Source: Diphasiastrum complanatum (lineage: Eukaryota > Streptophyta > Lycopodiopsida > Lycopodiales > Lycopodiaceae). Taken from it: a stretch of DNA of 64,000 nucleotides. Every line of letters starts with the position of its first letter. Position 1 is the first letter of the stretch. A program made the position numbers and the translations under genes. The notes below the pieces were generated by a model. It saw only the letters and a list, made by a program, of their open reading frames with translations. It did no database searches and was not told the origin of the DNA. The DNA lies in assembly GCA_029204225.1 (NCBI GenBank), contig CM055113.1, positions 23,248,443 through 23,312,442 on the forward strand, in the 5' to 3' direction. Shown piece after piece: positions 12,001 through 27,608 of the stretch.

Positions 12001-15000
12001 ACTTCAATCGTTTGCTATGTAGTGGATCTTTGATCCTTGTCTAGCTTTCAATACATGTCCACGTCTTTGTCATTGATGGCCCACCCTTTCCACTTGCTTT
12101 GGACGAATTGATGTAATGATATATTTGACAATTAACTCCTTAGTTGTTTTAGTCCATTAAAGTTTCAATTTGCCAAGAATTGGAGAAAGAAATTGTGGCT
12201 TTGAGTCTAATACCAAGTGCTTCCTTGCAGTGTATGTGGTTACAGATACAATAATAGATGCAGGTTTTATTTTACTTTTCAATTGCCTTTACTGATTAAG
12301 TTGGGGTGTCATAATCAGTGAAACTGTGGGCTGTCTGTCTTTATGCAGATTCGCTTGGAGTCCAAAGGAGGTCCGCATTCTTCATTGATGTTTTGTACAA
12401 ATGGAGTTTTATTAAGAAAGCTTGTTATGGCACGGTATCATTCAAAACGGTCTGAGCGTCAGGGCAGTTCAGAAAATTTGGAGGATGAACTCACCGGCCT
12501 TGATGCAACTCATGTCATTGTGGTATGGCTTCGTGTAACAAGATGTGGATTAACAGTTCAGATTAGGCACTCAACTCACCTTTAAGATGAAACCATGGGA
12601 TTTTGCATTTTCATTAGAAGCTTTGAACTAGTCAATTAGATATTGTTATTGATACTTGCACAAACTGAGTCTATTATTGTGGAAAGATCATGAATGGGTC
12701 CATGAATGCAAACCGATTACTTTAATCGTGCATTCACTCAAATTGAAATTAGATGAAGACAAACAACGAATTGATTAGGACATTGGGAGATATGTATCCA
12801 AGTGTGAGTTAGTATCTTTTTCAACTAAGCTGAAAAAAACTTCATGTTCACTTCATAGTTGCACCACGATTCAGAATCGCGGTCAGAATCGCGATTCCCA
12901 GAATCGTTTTTTTTTTTGAAATTTTTTTAGGCAATATGGGTATCAGATGAAAGCTCTGATTGAGAGCATTATGACTGTGTAGTTTGCCGACTGTTTCGGG
13001 TGCAGGATGGTCCAGTTTAGGTGCATTAATCCTATTATAATTGACAATGGAATTTAGTGTAGACATGATTTTTTTTGTACGTTTCAGGAGATAACATCTT
13101 TTTTCTTCAGTAGACCACTTCTGATGCGCTTTATATTTGGCTTATTAGAAGCTATATTTATTAAGTTTCCAATTTTTTCTATTTCGTCAGATGGGTTATT
13201 TTTTGCCCTTTTCAAAAGATGATTAAAGAATTCAACAATGTTTTACTTACAGTAGGGTGTTGCAAAATCTCTTTTACAGCTCATTTGAAATACAAAGATC
13301 CACCTTCTTTAGAGTTTTCTGATACTGGATTTCATTCAGTTTGCTTATCTTTTTCAATCTCAGATCCTCCAGTGTGTTTCCTACTGGAGCTTGTTACTTC
13401 TACACTGTACATTGTACATCCTGTCGATTATATGTCATAGATAAAGATATTGTTCAAATTTTTTTTTTTTCATGCCAATCACGCCGAGAGGTTTAACCAT
13501 GTAAGAAGATGTAGAGTTTCATCGTTTTGAAGACATGTTTATGAGTTACAAGTACATCTCCGATGTAGTTTAGAGTCTCTCTATTTTAAAATTATCTCCT
13601 CAGTCTCCACCAGTCTTCGTTACTACTAGAGCTACAAGTCTTTTATTTCCTACTTCCCATTTTTGTTTTCCCATTTTTTTTTAGATTTTTTACCTTTCAT
13701 TGTCACTTGCACCGTTTATACTTGTGTCATCGTTTGGTTTTTGCATTTTCCTCCATGGGTACTATTCATCTTCCATGATTGAGCCTAAATATTTGACTTC
13801 ATGTTCATTTCTTTTTCTGCATTCAAAGATGAAAAGTTTTTTTGTTGCCTTCCTGTTGTTGTTCCTACGTGTATTTCACACTCACTGCTCAGTTTTTGTC
13901 ACCATTTTCCGCAATGGATGTCCCTGTTATCTGCCACCCTGTGACTTCCATCTTCTGTTAGTTGATATTGCAACTTCAGTTTGACATTCTATTCACAGAA
14001 ATCCCTTTACTCATAATCTTGGGTGTTATGTTATTTTCTTCAGTTCTATGCAGATGTCTGCATGATTATTATATTTATGTGGCTATGAGATTTTCTAGAT
14101 ATTGCTAGCGGCTTATTGAGGAAGATGGAGAGTTGTAGGCTTATCTTTGGCACCTTGTTGGGTCGTGGTTCCCTATTTTATAGACTAAGGAACATCGCCT
14201 TGAAAGCATTCTAGAATGCATCCCATGTGGTAGGGGTATTATTCCTTTCCTAAAGATCCTGCCACACTTATAAGCAAATTTCAACTTGAGGCCAACTTGG
14301 AGGCCTTTCCAATAGCTTGACTAGAAGTCAAAATGTGGCCTCACATGCGTGGAATCTTTATGGAAGGGGCCAAGTTGGTCCAAATGACATTCCTTTATTG
14401 CTTATTTCATATAATTTGCAATATTAGTGGATAATTGCCAATTTAGTGAATCTAGACCATTAATATATTGGATGGCTAAGATTCAAGATGCCACCCCAGT
14501 TTTTAGATCTTTTAATTTGTGGCCTGCAACAGCTACAAATAGGCTGGAGTTCATTCATTCACTACAGCATAACATTAGCATATGGTTTGGCCCTTGTTTA
14601 TTCATTATGAGTTAGCAGACGTATTTACTAATGATTGGTTGGTATGGGGTCCTAATAGTAGAGGAAAGACCTTAAGACGGTTTGGCGGCATCGACGCACC
14701 TACATGGAACGAGAAAGTTTCGATAGTGGAGGAGGAGGCAATGTTCCTTTTTCACTTAGTTGCACCAGCAACTTGCACATCAGCCAACGGTGAAGTGTCC
14801 CTGAGATAGCATCTATTGAGTGGGACTGAATGAGGTCTTGCGAATGGCCTTTCCCTTGAATCAAGGATTGGGCTAGATGCTACAACAGTTGCATTAGATT
14901 ATTATTTGCACTTGAAGATAAATAGCCATATTTATTAGTCGCTGAATCAAATATATACAGTGGGCACTATGAATCTTAATTTCTGTCCCAAATGTTTCAC

Positions 15001-18000
15001 AAGGTCCTCTAGAGGCTGAAGGTGGTCAAGAATTTGTTGAATTCTTGGATCAGGTATTCTATCGTGGAGGATATACCAGATGAGAAATAGATTTTGTATT
15101 CACTCATTTGCTTTAAGGGAAAAATAAATCTTGGTCTAGGGATCTTTAGCTAAAGCCAACCACGTGGTGGGATTTCCGGGATGCATATGCTTTTGTTGTG
15201 GCTGATATCCTCTATTTATTGTGAGCGTATCACTTATCAGATGTGACACAAGGTTAATTGAATATCCCTAGGAATTTATAGATTTGTTATCAAGTGCACA
15301 TGACATGGATTTATTGCTAGCAAGGTTACAGTTTGTGTTGGGATTCCCTGCAGACGTCTCTCTGTGTGGGTGATGGTCTCTTGAGCATTTGAAAGCAAAG
15401 TAGACATAGTGATATAGCTATCCTTTGGTGGAAGCGGTACCCTATCAGTGAGAATCGAGTGATGGAGACCATGTAGCTTGAAAACTTTGACAAGACAGCC
15501 GTGCACACTGCTGTGTTGTGATGGTGCTTCAAAGTAGTACATAGTGATCTTGCTTTGAGAACCTTTCAACCACCACCAAAAATTGTCATACCCCTCACTC
15601 CGTCCAAAGAAGTCCCATAATAGAATTCATGAATATTCTCATCCTTTGTTGACTAGCCACTGAGGTCTTGGTGTCTTAACCTTAGAATACTTATTGGAGG
15701 CACAAAAGGAGGTTGAGTGGATTAATTGTGCAATTCAGACTTCATATTGGGCCATATTAGTGTTTGAGATGTGCAAGGGATGGTGATACCTAACGTGGCC
15801 TTTACTGGGAGAAGAACGTGCATTGCTTACGAGCTTAGGACGAATATCAATTGTACTGGGGATACAAAAGGCTCCATAATCAGTGAAGTGCTTTCCAAGA
15901 AGGGAGTAAGGCCTCCTATGGTTGAGATGCATGTGGTCTAGCTTGCAGATAGATTGTCCAAATTCAGGACATTACTTGTATGCATCGGGTAAAATCTCAA
16001 TAATTTTGCTTAATGCTTAAAGTGGAAGAATTTGAGATTGTTCTCTATTGGTTACCGTTTTGTAGTTTTTGCTTTGGAAGTTTCAGCTTTGTGGGTATGT
16101 TAATCTTTATTCACTTTGCGTGTCCTTTTACAGGACGAGATTCACGAACGTGATTGCAATGCAGATTTCCTCCTCGTTATTCTCAAGTAAATATTTTTTA
16201 CATAATGTTTTGATTCTAGAACTTTATTTTCTTTCAATATTTCATTCATTGTTCTTTCTCAACATGCTCCCTTGGTTGCAGGGATTTGCTAAATACATCA
16301 CCTGACCTGCGTGTGGTGAGCTTTGTTACTTTTGTTTTAAAGGCATATTTGAAGTGCTTATTATACTTTCTTGTCTTTCTTTCAGATTAAGTTTCATGTG
16401 TCTTAAAGAAGTTAAAGCTAACAGGCATATGGAAGAAATTTTTATTCCTGCCAAATAAAGAAATTTGCTAGCCTTTTCCTGAAATGTAGTAAGGGAGGTT
16501 TATATTTCCATTTTTTGGTTATAATTATCCACCCAACAGGTTCTCATGAGTGCTACTCTTGATGCGGAAAGGTTCTCAGCATATTTCAATGGTTGTCCTG
16601 TTTTGCGTGTTCCCGGATTTACTTATCCAGTAAGACATTTGCCTGATACAGGTTTCATATTTGGACAAGAACACTTTAAGCTTGTTTGTACCCTGTTCAT
16701 GGATCTTTTTGCTTACATTGAGCTGATCAATTTTTCGTTTAACAATCTTGTGGATCTTGCTTGGTGATTGTTTGCATTTCAAGCTTGTTAACTCTTCTAT
16801 AATGTTTGCAAGTGTCACGGAATTCTCGTGGTTTATATTTTTGGGGGAAACATAGGTGAAAACCTCATGAACACTCTATGCATGTCTTGAACACTTATCA
16901 GTTTTTCTTTACTTCAGGTACATGTACACTACTTGGAAGATGTGCTTGCATTAACAGAGTTCAGAAAGAACAATAATGATGGTGTTTTGCATGATGCAAG
17001 AAGAGGAGAATCTTGTCTAAATAAGGAAGACGCTGATGCTATGGATGAAGCATTAAGCTTTGCTTGGTTAAATAATGAATTTGAGCTCCTTATGGATATG
17101 ATAACAGAGAGCCCCGATGCTGGACTAAACTACCAGCATTCCTTAACAGGTGCCACTGCTTTAATGATTGCTGCTGGTAAAGGAAGAGTAGACGACGTTT
17201 CAACAATCCTCTCACTCGGTGCTAATTCTTCAATTGTAGCAAAGGATGGGAGCACGGCCCTTGACTGGGCTCTGAAGTACAAACAAGAAAAAATTGCAGA
17301 GCTTATCCAATGTTATGAGAAGCAGATTAGGAAATCACAATCATCCGAGGAAACGGAGTTGCTTGACATGTACCACAAACAATCAGATCAAGAAGAGGTT
17401 GACATGTCATTGATTGAGAGTCTGCTTGTCAAAATCTGTACTACTTCAGACAGGAGTGAACAGGAAAATGGAGCTATCTTAATATTCTTTCCGGGATGGG
17501 AGGATATCATGCAGTGTAGGGAAAGGTTATTGGCTTCAAGTTTATTCAGCAATAGCTCCAAATTTCTGCTACTACCCTTGCACTCCATGGTTCCTTCTGC
17601 AGAGCAGAAAAAAGTCTTCAAGCGTCCACCTTCAGGTGTTCGAAAAGTTATACTAGCAACTAATATTGCAGAAACAGCCATCACCATTGATGATGTTGTA
17701 TGTGTTATTGATAGTGGACGAATAAAGGAGAAAAGTTATGATCCATATACCAATGTATCGACATTGCAGACTTCATGGGTTTCTAAGGCAAGTGCAAAAC
17801 AACGTGAAGGGCGTGCTGGTAGATGTTTGCCAGGAGTTTGTTATCATCTCTTTTCCAAAGTTCGGGAAGCTGCTTTGCCAGAATATCAATTGCCTGAGAT
17901 GAAAAGAACTCCTCTTGAAGAATTGTGCTTGAAGGTAAGTTTCTTACATGATCCACAATTCATGCAAACTTGCTGCTTTTTGTTGGAGTGCTCTGCATTT

Positions 18001-19737
18001 AGGGTAAATCAATTCATGTGATCTACAATCACCAGAAAAGCTCATATCAGAGGGGATGAAATCTCAAAAATTACAGATCTCATACAGTTTTTCTGATGAC
18101 ATCCAGGTGAAGCTGTTGCAGCCAGACGGGAGGATAAAAGATTTTCTTAGTAAAGCAGTGGATCCTCCACTTGATTTATCCATTAAAAATGCAGTGACTT
18201 TGCTTCAAGACATCGGGGCTCTTACAGAAGATGAAAAAGTGACCAAACTTGGGGAGCAGCTTGGTTCATTACCTGTACATCCAGCAACAAGCAAAATGCT
18301 ACTGTTGGCAATTTTGTTGAACTGTCTGGATCCTGCTTTAACAATTGCTTGTGCTGCAGGTTACCGTGAACCTTTTGTTCTGCCTACAGATCCTCGACAG
18401 AAGAAGGATGCTTTCTCTGCAAGGCAGAAACTTGCAGAAGCCTATGGTGGTTATAGTGATCACTTAGCTGTTGTGGCTGCTTTTGATGGATGGGAAGCAG
18501 CAAAATCAAGAGGTCAAGAAAACCGCTTTTGCTCTCAACACTTCATATCGCCAGGAATTATGGTGATGCTTGATGGCATGCGGCGGCAATTGCAAAATGA
18601 GCTTGCACAAAGAGGTTTTGTACCAAAGGGTCAGCATCCTTGCAGCAGAAATGCACGCGATCCTGGTATTGTTCGGGCAATTGTTGCTGCTGGAATGTAC
18701 CCAATGGTTGGTAGACTTCTGCCTCCTCTTCCAAATGGGCAAAAAGCTGTTGTTCAAACAGCTAGGGGTGAGAAAGTTCGCATTCATCAACATTCAGCGA
18801 ATTTTCGGCTTGTTCACTATGATTCCAAATTTGGGAGCTCTGAGCAACGTCTACTAGTCTTTGATGAGATAACACGGGGTGACTCACGGGTCTACATACG
18901 CAATTGTACTCTGCTGAATCCGCACCCTTTACTGGTCTTGTCCACGGAGCTGGTTGTTGCGCCTTTGGATCCTGACTCAGATGATGATGAGCTTGTGGAT
19001 GATGATGAGATGACTGACAGTGAAGAGGAAGAAATAAACCCAACTCACAAAAAGAGGAACAACATTATGGCTGCTCCTGAAAAGAGGATTGCAATCATAC
19101 TTGATCGATGGCTTAAGTATCAGGCAACCTCAGTGGAAGCTGCTCAACTGTATTGCTTAAGAGAGAGGCTTCTGGCAGCACTTGCATTCAAGGTTTGTAT
19201 GTAGTAAGATAAGTGTAGTGAAATGTTGAGAATTCAACTTGATGTGGCTGGTAAGAAAAGAATACGTATTACCTGTTTCTGGATCTATATTACTGAACAA
19301 ATATTTGTTGCATTTTCTTGTGTTCCACACCTAAAATTTTCATGTATATTCAGATCACAAAGCCGCGTTCAAATCTTCCAGCCATGCTTGCTGCAGCTGT
19401 ATATACACTTGCCTGTCTGCTTTCCTTCGAAGGTGTTCTGGATCCCAACAGTAGCTCCTCGCCAGTGTTAACAACCTCAAAGAAGTTAAATTCACAGCAA
19501 GATCAGCGGTCATGGTTTCAAGAACTCAATACACAGAGGGGAAGTCCTGACATTCCACCCTCTGTAAATAGAACTATGAGCAACGGGAGAGGACAAAGTC
19601 AAAGTTTGATATCCAAGCAATACGTGGCAGTCAGAGATGGGAGGTTCACAGCTCAGGAACAGGGTAGAAGTGAGTTGTCTGAGACTGGTAGATCTAGTAG
19701 AGGCAGCCGGTCTTCGAAACGCCCAAGGGGGAGGTAA
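1..19737 (+). CDS. DExH6: NIH/DExH6-type DExH-box helicase with R3H domain and ankyrin insert (5' end outside window)
   Basis: ATP-dependent helicase of the plant nuclear DEIH-box (NIH/DExH6) group, inferred to remodel RNA or RNA/DNA in the nucleus. Exons read by GT-AG sites and phase: 1-84, 5002-5092, 5501-5819, 6099-6173, 6463-6507, 8057-8147, 8720-8778, 12349-12522, 16134-16186, 16282-16315, 16540-16629, 16918-17934, 18107-19192, 19354-19737. Joined from base 3 they give exactly 1200 codons with the only stop at the end. Residues (window numbering): R3H about 10-60; motif I GETGCGKT 195-202; Ia TQPRR 225-229; Ib TNGVLLR 271-277; II DEIH 313-316; III SATL 345-348; two ankyrin-like repeats about 438-505; TNIAETAIT 619-627; [10 protein letters not shown] 666-673; then HA2 and OB-fold regions, an acidic stretch and a basic Ser/Arg/Gly tail. 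All helicase motifs are intact, so it is probably functional. The start codon lies left of the window. Confidence 0.95.
1881..2317 (-). repeat. 3' LTR of the intron-1 Copia remnant
   Basis: 437 bp. On the minus strand it starts TGTTAGAAAT and ends ATTTCCTACA, i.e. TG...CA with imperfect inverted ends. The purine tract AAGGAGTG lies immediately outside its start. A CTATTTATATG block could be its TATA region. Confidence 0.55.
2503..3413 (-). pseudogene. Copia gag remnant
   Basis: The minus-strand frame starting at 3413 contains [14 protein letters not shown], the usual Copia gag opening (LxGxNYxxW), and then [18 protein letters not shown], matching the gag helix that precedes the RNA-binding part. 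Frames 2802-2993 and 2503-2937 carry further pieces in other frames, so several frameshifts have occurred. No protease motif is present. Confidence 0.5.
5002..5092 (+). CDS. DExH6 exon 2: core of R3H nucleic-acid-binding domain
   Basis: A polypyrimidine tract (16 or more T) precedes the acceptor TTTGCAG at 5001. The exon encodes [18 protein letters not shown], the R3H signature with the R-x3-H spacing (Arg then His), ending in SKSYG with its last codon split. Donor GTAGGT at 5093. R3H domains bind single-stranded nucleic acid in a sequence-tolerant way and are an established N-terminal module of this helicase group. Confidence 0.85.
5501..5819 (+). CDS. DExH6 exon 3: linker before the helicase core
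   Basis: Acceptor CTGCAG at 5500; the first base completes the Gly codon from exon 2 and the frame continues [12 protein letters not shown], typical of the end of R3H. It then runs through [21 protein letters not shown], a conserved stretch, and a low-complexity linker, ending QE before donor GTTATT. The open frame past the donor to 5924 is intron read-through. Confidence 0.85.
8139..8354 (+). repeat. 109-bp tandem duplication covering the exon 6 splice donor
   Basis: Bases 8139-8247 are repeated at 8248-8354 with about two mismatches by eye (gtgaac/gtgcac and ctaatt/ctaact). The unit starts with the last nine bases of exon 6 (ccatttcag) and includes the following GT, so a second exon end plus donor lies at 8256/8257. 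Using the second donor would read into a TGA soon after the first, so the first donor (8148) is the productive one. Confidence 0.9.
9646..10021 (-). repeat. Probable solo or truncated LTR
   Basis: On the minus strand the block starts TGTCACGCCCACGTTCCGAC directly after a purine tract GGTGAGGAGGAT (10022-10033) and ends ...TCTAGATTCACA. A polypurine tract plus TGTCACGCCC start is typical for plant LTR elements. No coding domain or second LTR was found to the right, so this is a relic. Confidence 0.5.
10390..10885 (+). repeat. Diverged tandem duplication, unit about 295 bp
   Basis: Two segments share a series of words in the same order: cttggatttctatggctttg / cttagatttctagaccttg, cctaaag, gaatg.ggtgt, cccaatgtgctggtgga / cccataaactagtggatta, and tcttgagatatgttgtg / tcttgagatacattgtg. 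The copies start near 10395 and 10690. The identity is modest, so this is an old duplication. Confidence 0.45.
11369..11990 (+). repeat. Pair of 90-bp direct repeats with TATA-like starts
   Basis: 11369-11457 and 11902-11990 align over their whole length: both begin CACTATAA..GAGAG and contain CCCATAT, GCTA.AGTAG.GCT, TTTTGTA.TAGTGTTA and CATTTTGGTAGA. The TATA element followed by a conserved short leader is what LTR promoters look like, with 533 bp between copies. No coding sequence lies between them. Confidence 0.55.
12854..12906. repeat. MITE-like palindromic fragment
   Basis: Begins CATAGTTGC and continues as repeated, partly palindromic words (GATTCAGAATCGCGGTCAGA, then ATCGCGATTC and AGAATCG) followed by a T run. 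It shares its first nine bases with the complete MITE at 49373, but no matching right end was found, so it is probably truncated. Confidence 0.35.
15276..15640 (-). pseudogene. Decayed Gypsy integrase fragment
   Basis: Two minus-strand frames together show a Gypsy integrase core: a frame with [17 protein letters not shown] (compare the usual LVVVDRFSKxxHF) and, after a frameshift, [18 protein letters not shown] (usual FKLHGxPxSIVSDR). The catalytic remainder is unreadable. It sits inside helicase intron 8, on the strand opposite to the host gene. Confidence 0.55.
16918..17934 (+). CDS. DExH6 exon 12: ankyrin insert plus helicase C-terminal RecA domain
   Basis: A 339-codon exon. It begins at [10 protein letters not shown] just after motif III, then carries two ankyrin-like repeats ([18 protein letters not shown] and [20 protein letters not shown]) placed between the two RecA domains. 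It continues with the FFPGWEDI block, motif V (TNIAETAIT) and motif VI (QREGRAGR). Ankyrin repeats at this place are diagnostic of the NIH/DExH6 branch among plant DExH helicases. Donor AAG|GTAAGT is consensus. The frame downstream to 18021 is intron. Confidence 0.93.
18107..19192 (+). CDS. DExH6 exon 13: HA2/winged-helix and OB-fold C-terminal domains
   Basis: Acceptor ATCCAG at 18106, in phase with LEELCLK of exon 12, giving the usual CLK-VKLL junction. It encodes the ratchet/HA2 region ([32 protein letters not shown]) and the OB-fold ([17 protein letters not shown]), followed by an acidic run rich in Asp/Glu with a Ser-containing DSEEEE. Family knowledge: this part contacts the nucleic acid exit channel. 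Intact across 362 codons. Confidence 0.93.
19354..19737 (+). CDS. DExH6 exon 14: low-complexity basic tail and stop
   Basis: Acceptor TTCAG at 19353. It starts [21 protein letters not shown], continuing the last helix of exon 13, then becomes a Ser/Gln/Arg-rich tail ending SSKRPRGR and TAA at 19735-19737. The basic end could serve as a nuclear localisation signal (inference). The sequence AG|GTAACA overlaps the stop and could act as an alternative donor, but no convincing downstream exon was found. Confidence 0.85.
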   Translation: MTKPRSNLPAMLAAAVYTLACLLSFEGVLDPNSSSSPVLTTSKKLNSQQDQRSWFQELNTQRGSPDIPPSVNRTMSNGRGQSQSLISKQYVAVRDGRFTAQEQGRSELSETGRSSRGSRSSKRPRGR

Positions 19738-23821
<4,084 letters not shown>

Positions 23822-24349
23822 CAAATGATTAAAATAACATAGTCTCTTATTGTTCCCCAAGTCTAATCTAAATCTCTAAAAGGATGCTCAAGTGTAATCT
23901 CAAAAAAGAAAAATGCTTCCTCAATAGCACTTTCAGTATATGCAATGTCCCTTACTCTAATATTGGGTGCTTTCTACTCCCTAGATTTCTCATTTTAAAA
24001 AGTAGCTGAAATAAGCGAAGTGATGGAGGACACTTGGTTTACTACCTTTTTTGAGAATTGTCACCCAAGAAAGAGCTTCTTCATGTTTTTCAATTTTATC
24101 TTTCAAGTCTTTAAATTTGTTTGATAATGGATGTAGCAAGGATAGGCTAGACTTTGAGTTATTGTCTCCTTGTATGCACCTCCTTTTGCAACTTGTTATT
24201 AGCCTCTTTGAGAGGACATTTGAAATCTAACCATATGTAGTTCAATTTTCATCGCTTGGAAGTCCTTCAGTCAAAAGAGGAGGACGCTACATCAGAAGGG
24301 TCTGCTTTTGTGCAACATCATCAACAGGTGTTTGTTGTTGTTGCACAAC

Positions 24350-24960
24350 AATAGTAGTGAGGGGTGTGGAGGGAGGCGAGTACATTGTAGAGCCAAGCTA
24401 CAAGGAGTCTCTACACCCTATTTTTGAGTTCATGAGGCATGATGAGCATTCACGATACATTTTGTTTTGCATCAATAGACATAACATTGGTTCATATTTA
24501 TTTCTTCTAGTGTCTTCTTCGTTTGTGAAGGTTATTGGCTCATCTTACATTGACTTTTTTAAAGGTATTTTCAGATATGCAGATCGAGGTTACGTCTTTT
24601 TCACTGGTGACTTTACTGCTAGGAAAATTTTCAAACAGATAGACTTCTATGATTCCAGCTTCGAGTACATGCTCTTGATGGAGGTGATTTGAGAGTTAAA
24701 AAGACCTCAAAGTACCACTTATGGGAAGTATCTATTGTAGTGGGGAGAAGATCATGAACTAATTATTTTTAATGGTCTACCTTGGATATCGTATTGTTGA
24801 TTATCTCATGGGATCACCTCCATCCTCCATCTCACTCATACAGGACTTTTTGTCACACAACATGTTACTTGAGGTGATGGTCTCATTATTCGGGACAAGA
24901 TGTTGGTTTGGAGGTCATTTGGGTGCCACGTGGCATGCTTTTAATCAATGTTAATCAATA
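24350..24960 (+). pseudogene. LINE-type endonuclease relic
   Basis: The frame around 24590 reads YVFFTGDFTARKIFKQIDF, matching the GDFNAR motif of LINE apurinic-type endonucleases. Downstream, in another frame, are TYGKYLL and ELIIFNGLPW, then IVDYLMGSP, the order expected in plant LINE endonuclease domains. The catalytic Asn of GDFNAR is Thr, and stops interrupt the frame. No reverse transcriptase part was seen. Confidence 0.5.
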
Positions 24961-26400
24961 GAAAAATTACAAGTGTACATATGATGACATGTCCTCCTTG
25001 TCATTTCTGATTAAACCAATGCAAAAAGACCATGTGAAAATGCGCAACTGTTGGTTGAGGCTCGAATTGTCTGACTCATCTCAAAATATTCCTTATTCAG
25101 ATCTCTTCGATAGAGGTCAAGTCGATTCAATTAAGTTTTTAAAATATATGTTTTATAAATAGACTTGTCTTTTAGTAAAGGTCATCCTTTGATTTCATAA
25201 GTTAGAAAGTGGGTATAATGTGTGTATTTGGCCTTCGATACTTTTATATTTGAATGTCTTCTTCGACAAATGTTTCTTCATATTTAGGGCTTTTGCTTTT
25301 GATAATTGTCATTGATAAGTATGTTTGAATATCATTACTTGACATGAGTGAAAAATAACATGTAATATATTATTATATATCTCCCTCCTCGATTTTGAAG
25401 TGCCCTTGTGAACATTCAAAATTTTAGCGAAGTTGAACATCTGAAATTTTTAAATAAACTTGAAAATAAATATAAAAGATTTTTTTTCGAATACTTCAAT
25501 CATTTTGACTATTTTTTCATAAATTCTGCAACTTCAAAGTAGAAAATCTTCATATATTCAAATGTTGAATATAATACATCAATATAAAGTCAGTTTTCAG
25601 AAGCAGTTTGTACTTCTTGGCTTAACTGTCTGTCCATAGTGACTTGTCGATATATGTGTTGTTGGTTTGCTTCTGTGCATTGCCCGATAATTTGATTGTC
25701 ATATGGTGCTAACTTGATTTGCAAATAACTACTTTCCTAAATTGGTTGAGCGATTGATTCATCACAGGGCATGCCTTTCCTTGGAATGATGTCTTTTTAG
25801 CAGCTTTGCATTCAATTTTACAAAAGTACTTTGCACTGCTGTGAGGACCTTGGTTATAAAGTTTCCAATTGTCTACAATGAATAGGTCATGAAAGTTCCA
25901 TGCAACTTGTGGGTTTTCCTATCTCGAATACTACATGCAATGTTCTCATAGTTTGTTGAATAATTGTCCTCCCAGTCGATGTACAATTTTCATAGATCCG
26001 AATACGCTACATTTATGTCGAGCAGGAAGTTGTCTTCTTCAAATTATCAAATTTTGGCTCTGCCAATGGCTAAAAAAGGTCAAATTGCCTATGGTGTCTT
26101 ACAATTCTCGTGATAATAATAATAATCTATTTCTTTTAGTTTTAATACTCGAGCATATAGTATGGTACATCTTGTGTACAATTTCAAACTTCCAAAATGT
26201 GTTACACAAAACTTTCCCTGTAAGCATAAACAACTTTTTTGTTCTTAATCCAATTGAAAACCATGAGGGATCTTCCAGTTCGAGGATCTGTTCTTTCTGT
26301 TCTTTTTCTTCTTCCAGCTGCATCCCCTCATTCTTGGTAGTTTAATCTTCCTTTGCATTAGATTGTGTATTTCCATCGTCATCAGTAGGTGATATTGAAA
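24961..26400. other. Intergenic stretch without recognised genes
   Basis: AT-rich DNA with only short frames. The longest (25935-26345, +) has no recognisable domain, and its Ser/Cys-rich end mirrors a glutamate-rich minus-strand frame, which suggests chance. Confidence 0.5.
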
Positions 26401-26967
26401 TTCCATGTACCTGCAAGGACGATTCTACGTACACAATACTGATTACTCTAATGAACTCAAAAGCACATAAGAAAACACAAACATAAAGCTTGAAAAGACA
26501 AGAACACGATGATGATCCCGAACAAAAAAGTGTAGTATCAGACGTCACGGTCACCATTATATGCATCCCTCCTGTACATTCAAGAAAACCCTCAGGCCCA
26601 CGTAGGCCCTTCACATGACAAGAAACCTGAGGGAATAAGACTTAGAATTTGCTTCGAACAGGAACACAGATCATGCTACACTGTAACACAGACAGAAAAC
26701 ACTCTCCACACCAAGCTCACGTAGCAACTATATTTCTCAAAATGAAATTACACTGTACATATAGTCGTTCACTCAGGCAACCCATGCATGACCCAGATTG
26801 CCATTGGCGTGACGTGTGTCCCGTCGACTTGCCTCGTGGCGAGGCCAACTGATCCTTATCAACTGATAGGACCCACAGTACAGTAACACAATGATTCTAC
26901 TTTAATTCTAACTCTCTCCCTTAAAGTAGAGTCTACTTTTTATACAGTCATATGCATAGCTTTACAA

Positions 26968-27537
26968 TCAACAAACTTTAAGTACAGAAAGCTTTGATCT
27001 AAACTTATCAAACTTTTCTCCAACAAGTGGCTTAGTGAAAATATCAGCTAGTTGTTCTTCTGTACTACAATGAACAATATGAATTTCACGACTCAGTCTC
27101 TCACGTATAAAGTGATACTGAATCTCAATGTGTTTGGTTCTCACATGGAACACTGGATTCTTTGCTAGCTGAATGCCACTCTGACTGTCGCTATAGAGAT
27201 TTTTCTGCTTCATGCGAACTTCTTCCAAGATTTGTCTCAACCATATAGCTTCCTGTGCTGCACTACACATTGCCTTATACTCTGCTTCTGTGGTGGAAAG
27301 AGCAATTGTTCTTTGTTTCTTACTAGACCAGGAAAAGCAACTGCCACAAAGCTGAAATACATACCATGTGGTGGATCTACGATCATCATAGTCACCTCCC
27401 CAATCCGCATCCACATAGCCACACAACTCAGGTAAACTGTCATGCTTCCTGTAAATCAAGCCATAATCTGAAGTGCCTTTTACATAACGCAAAATGCGCT
27501 TAGCTGCCTTCCAATGTGTTTCCGTAAGTGTTGCCAT
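26968..27537 (-). pseudogene. Copia A RNase H
   Basis: Contains the Copia RNase H hallmarks GYVDADWGGDYDDRRST, LSTTEAEYKAM, ...EIQYHFIRERL and ADIFTKPL, through to the end of the polyprotein. 189 residues without a stop. The SxSGY..L block is altered (STTWYVFQLC). Confidence 0.9.
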
Positions 27538-27608
27538 AAACTAACTTACAATACCAACAACATAGCATATATCTGGTCTAGTCATGGTAAGGTAAATCAA
27601 GCTCCCTA

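Larger units (their letters stand above)
8779..12348 (+). other. DExH6 intron 7 (3570 bp), repeat-rich
   Basis: Lies between the exons ending at 8778 (VGYQ) and starting at 12349 (IRLES), which join in phase. It contains an LTR-like block (9646-10021), a diverged tandem duplication (about 10390-10880) and a 90-bp direct repeat with TATA-like starts (11369/11902). No coding domain was recognised. Confidence 0.7.
12523..16133 (+). other. DExH6 intron 8 (3611 bp)
   Basis: Lies between the exon ending at 12522 (ATHVIV) and the DEIH exon at 16134. It holds a MITE-like palindromic fragment at 12854-12906 and a decayed minus-strand Gypsy integrase at about 15276-15640. The remainder shows only short unrelated frames. 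Confidence 0.7.

Noticed and set aside
27232-27443. Frames opposite and overlapping the Copia A RNase H
   Set aside because: Shadow frames of the RNase H coding strand.
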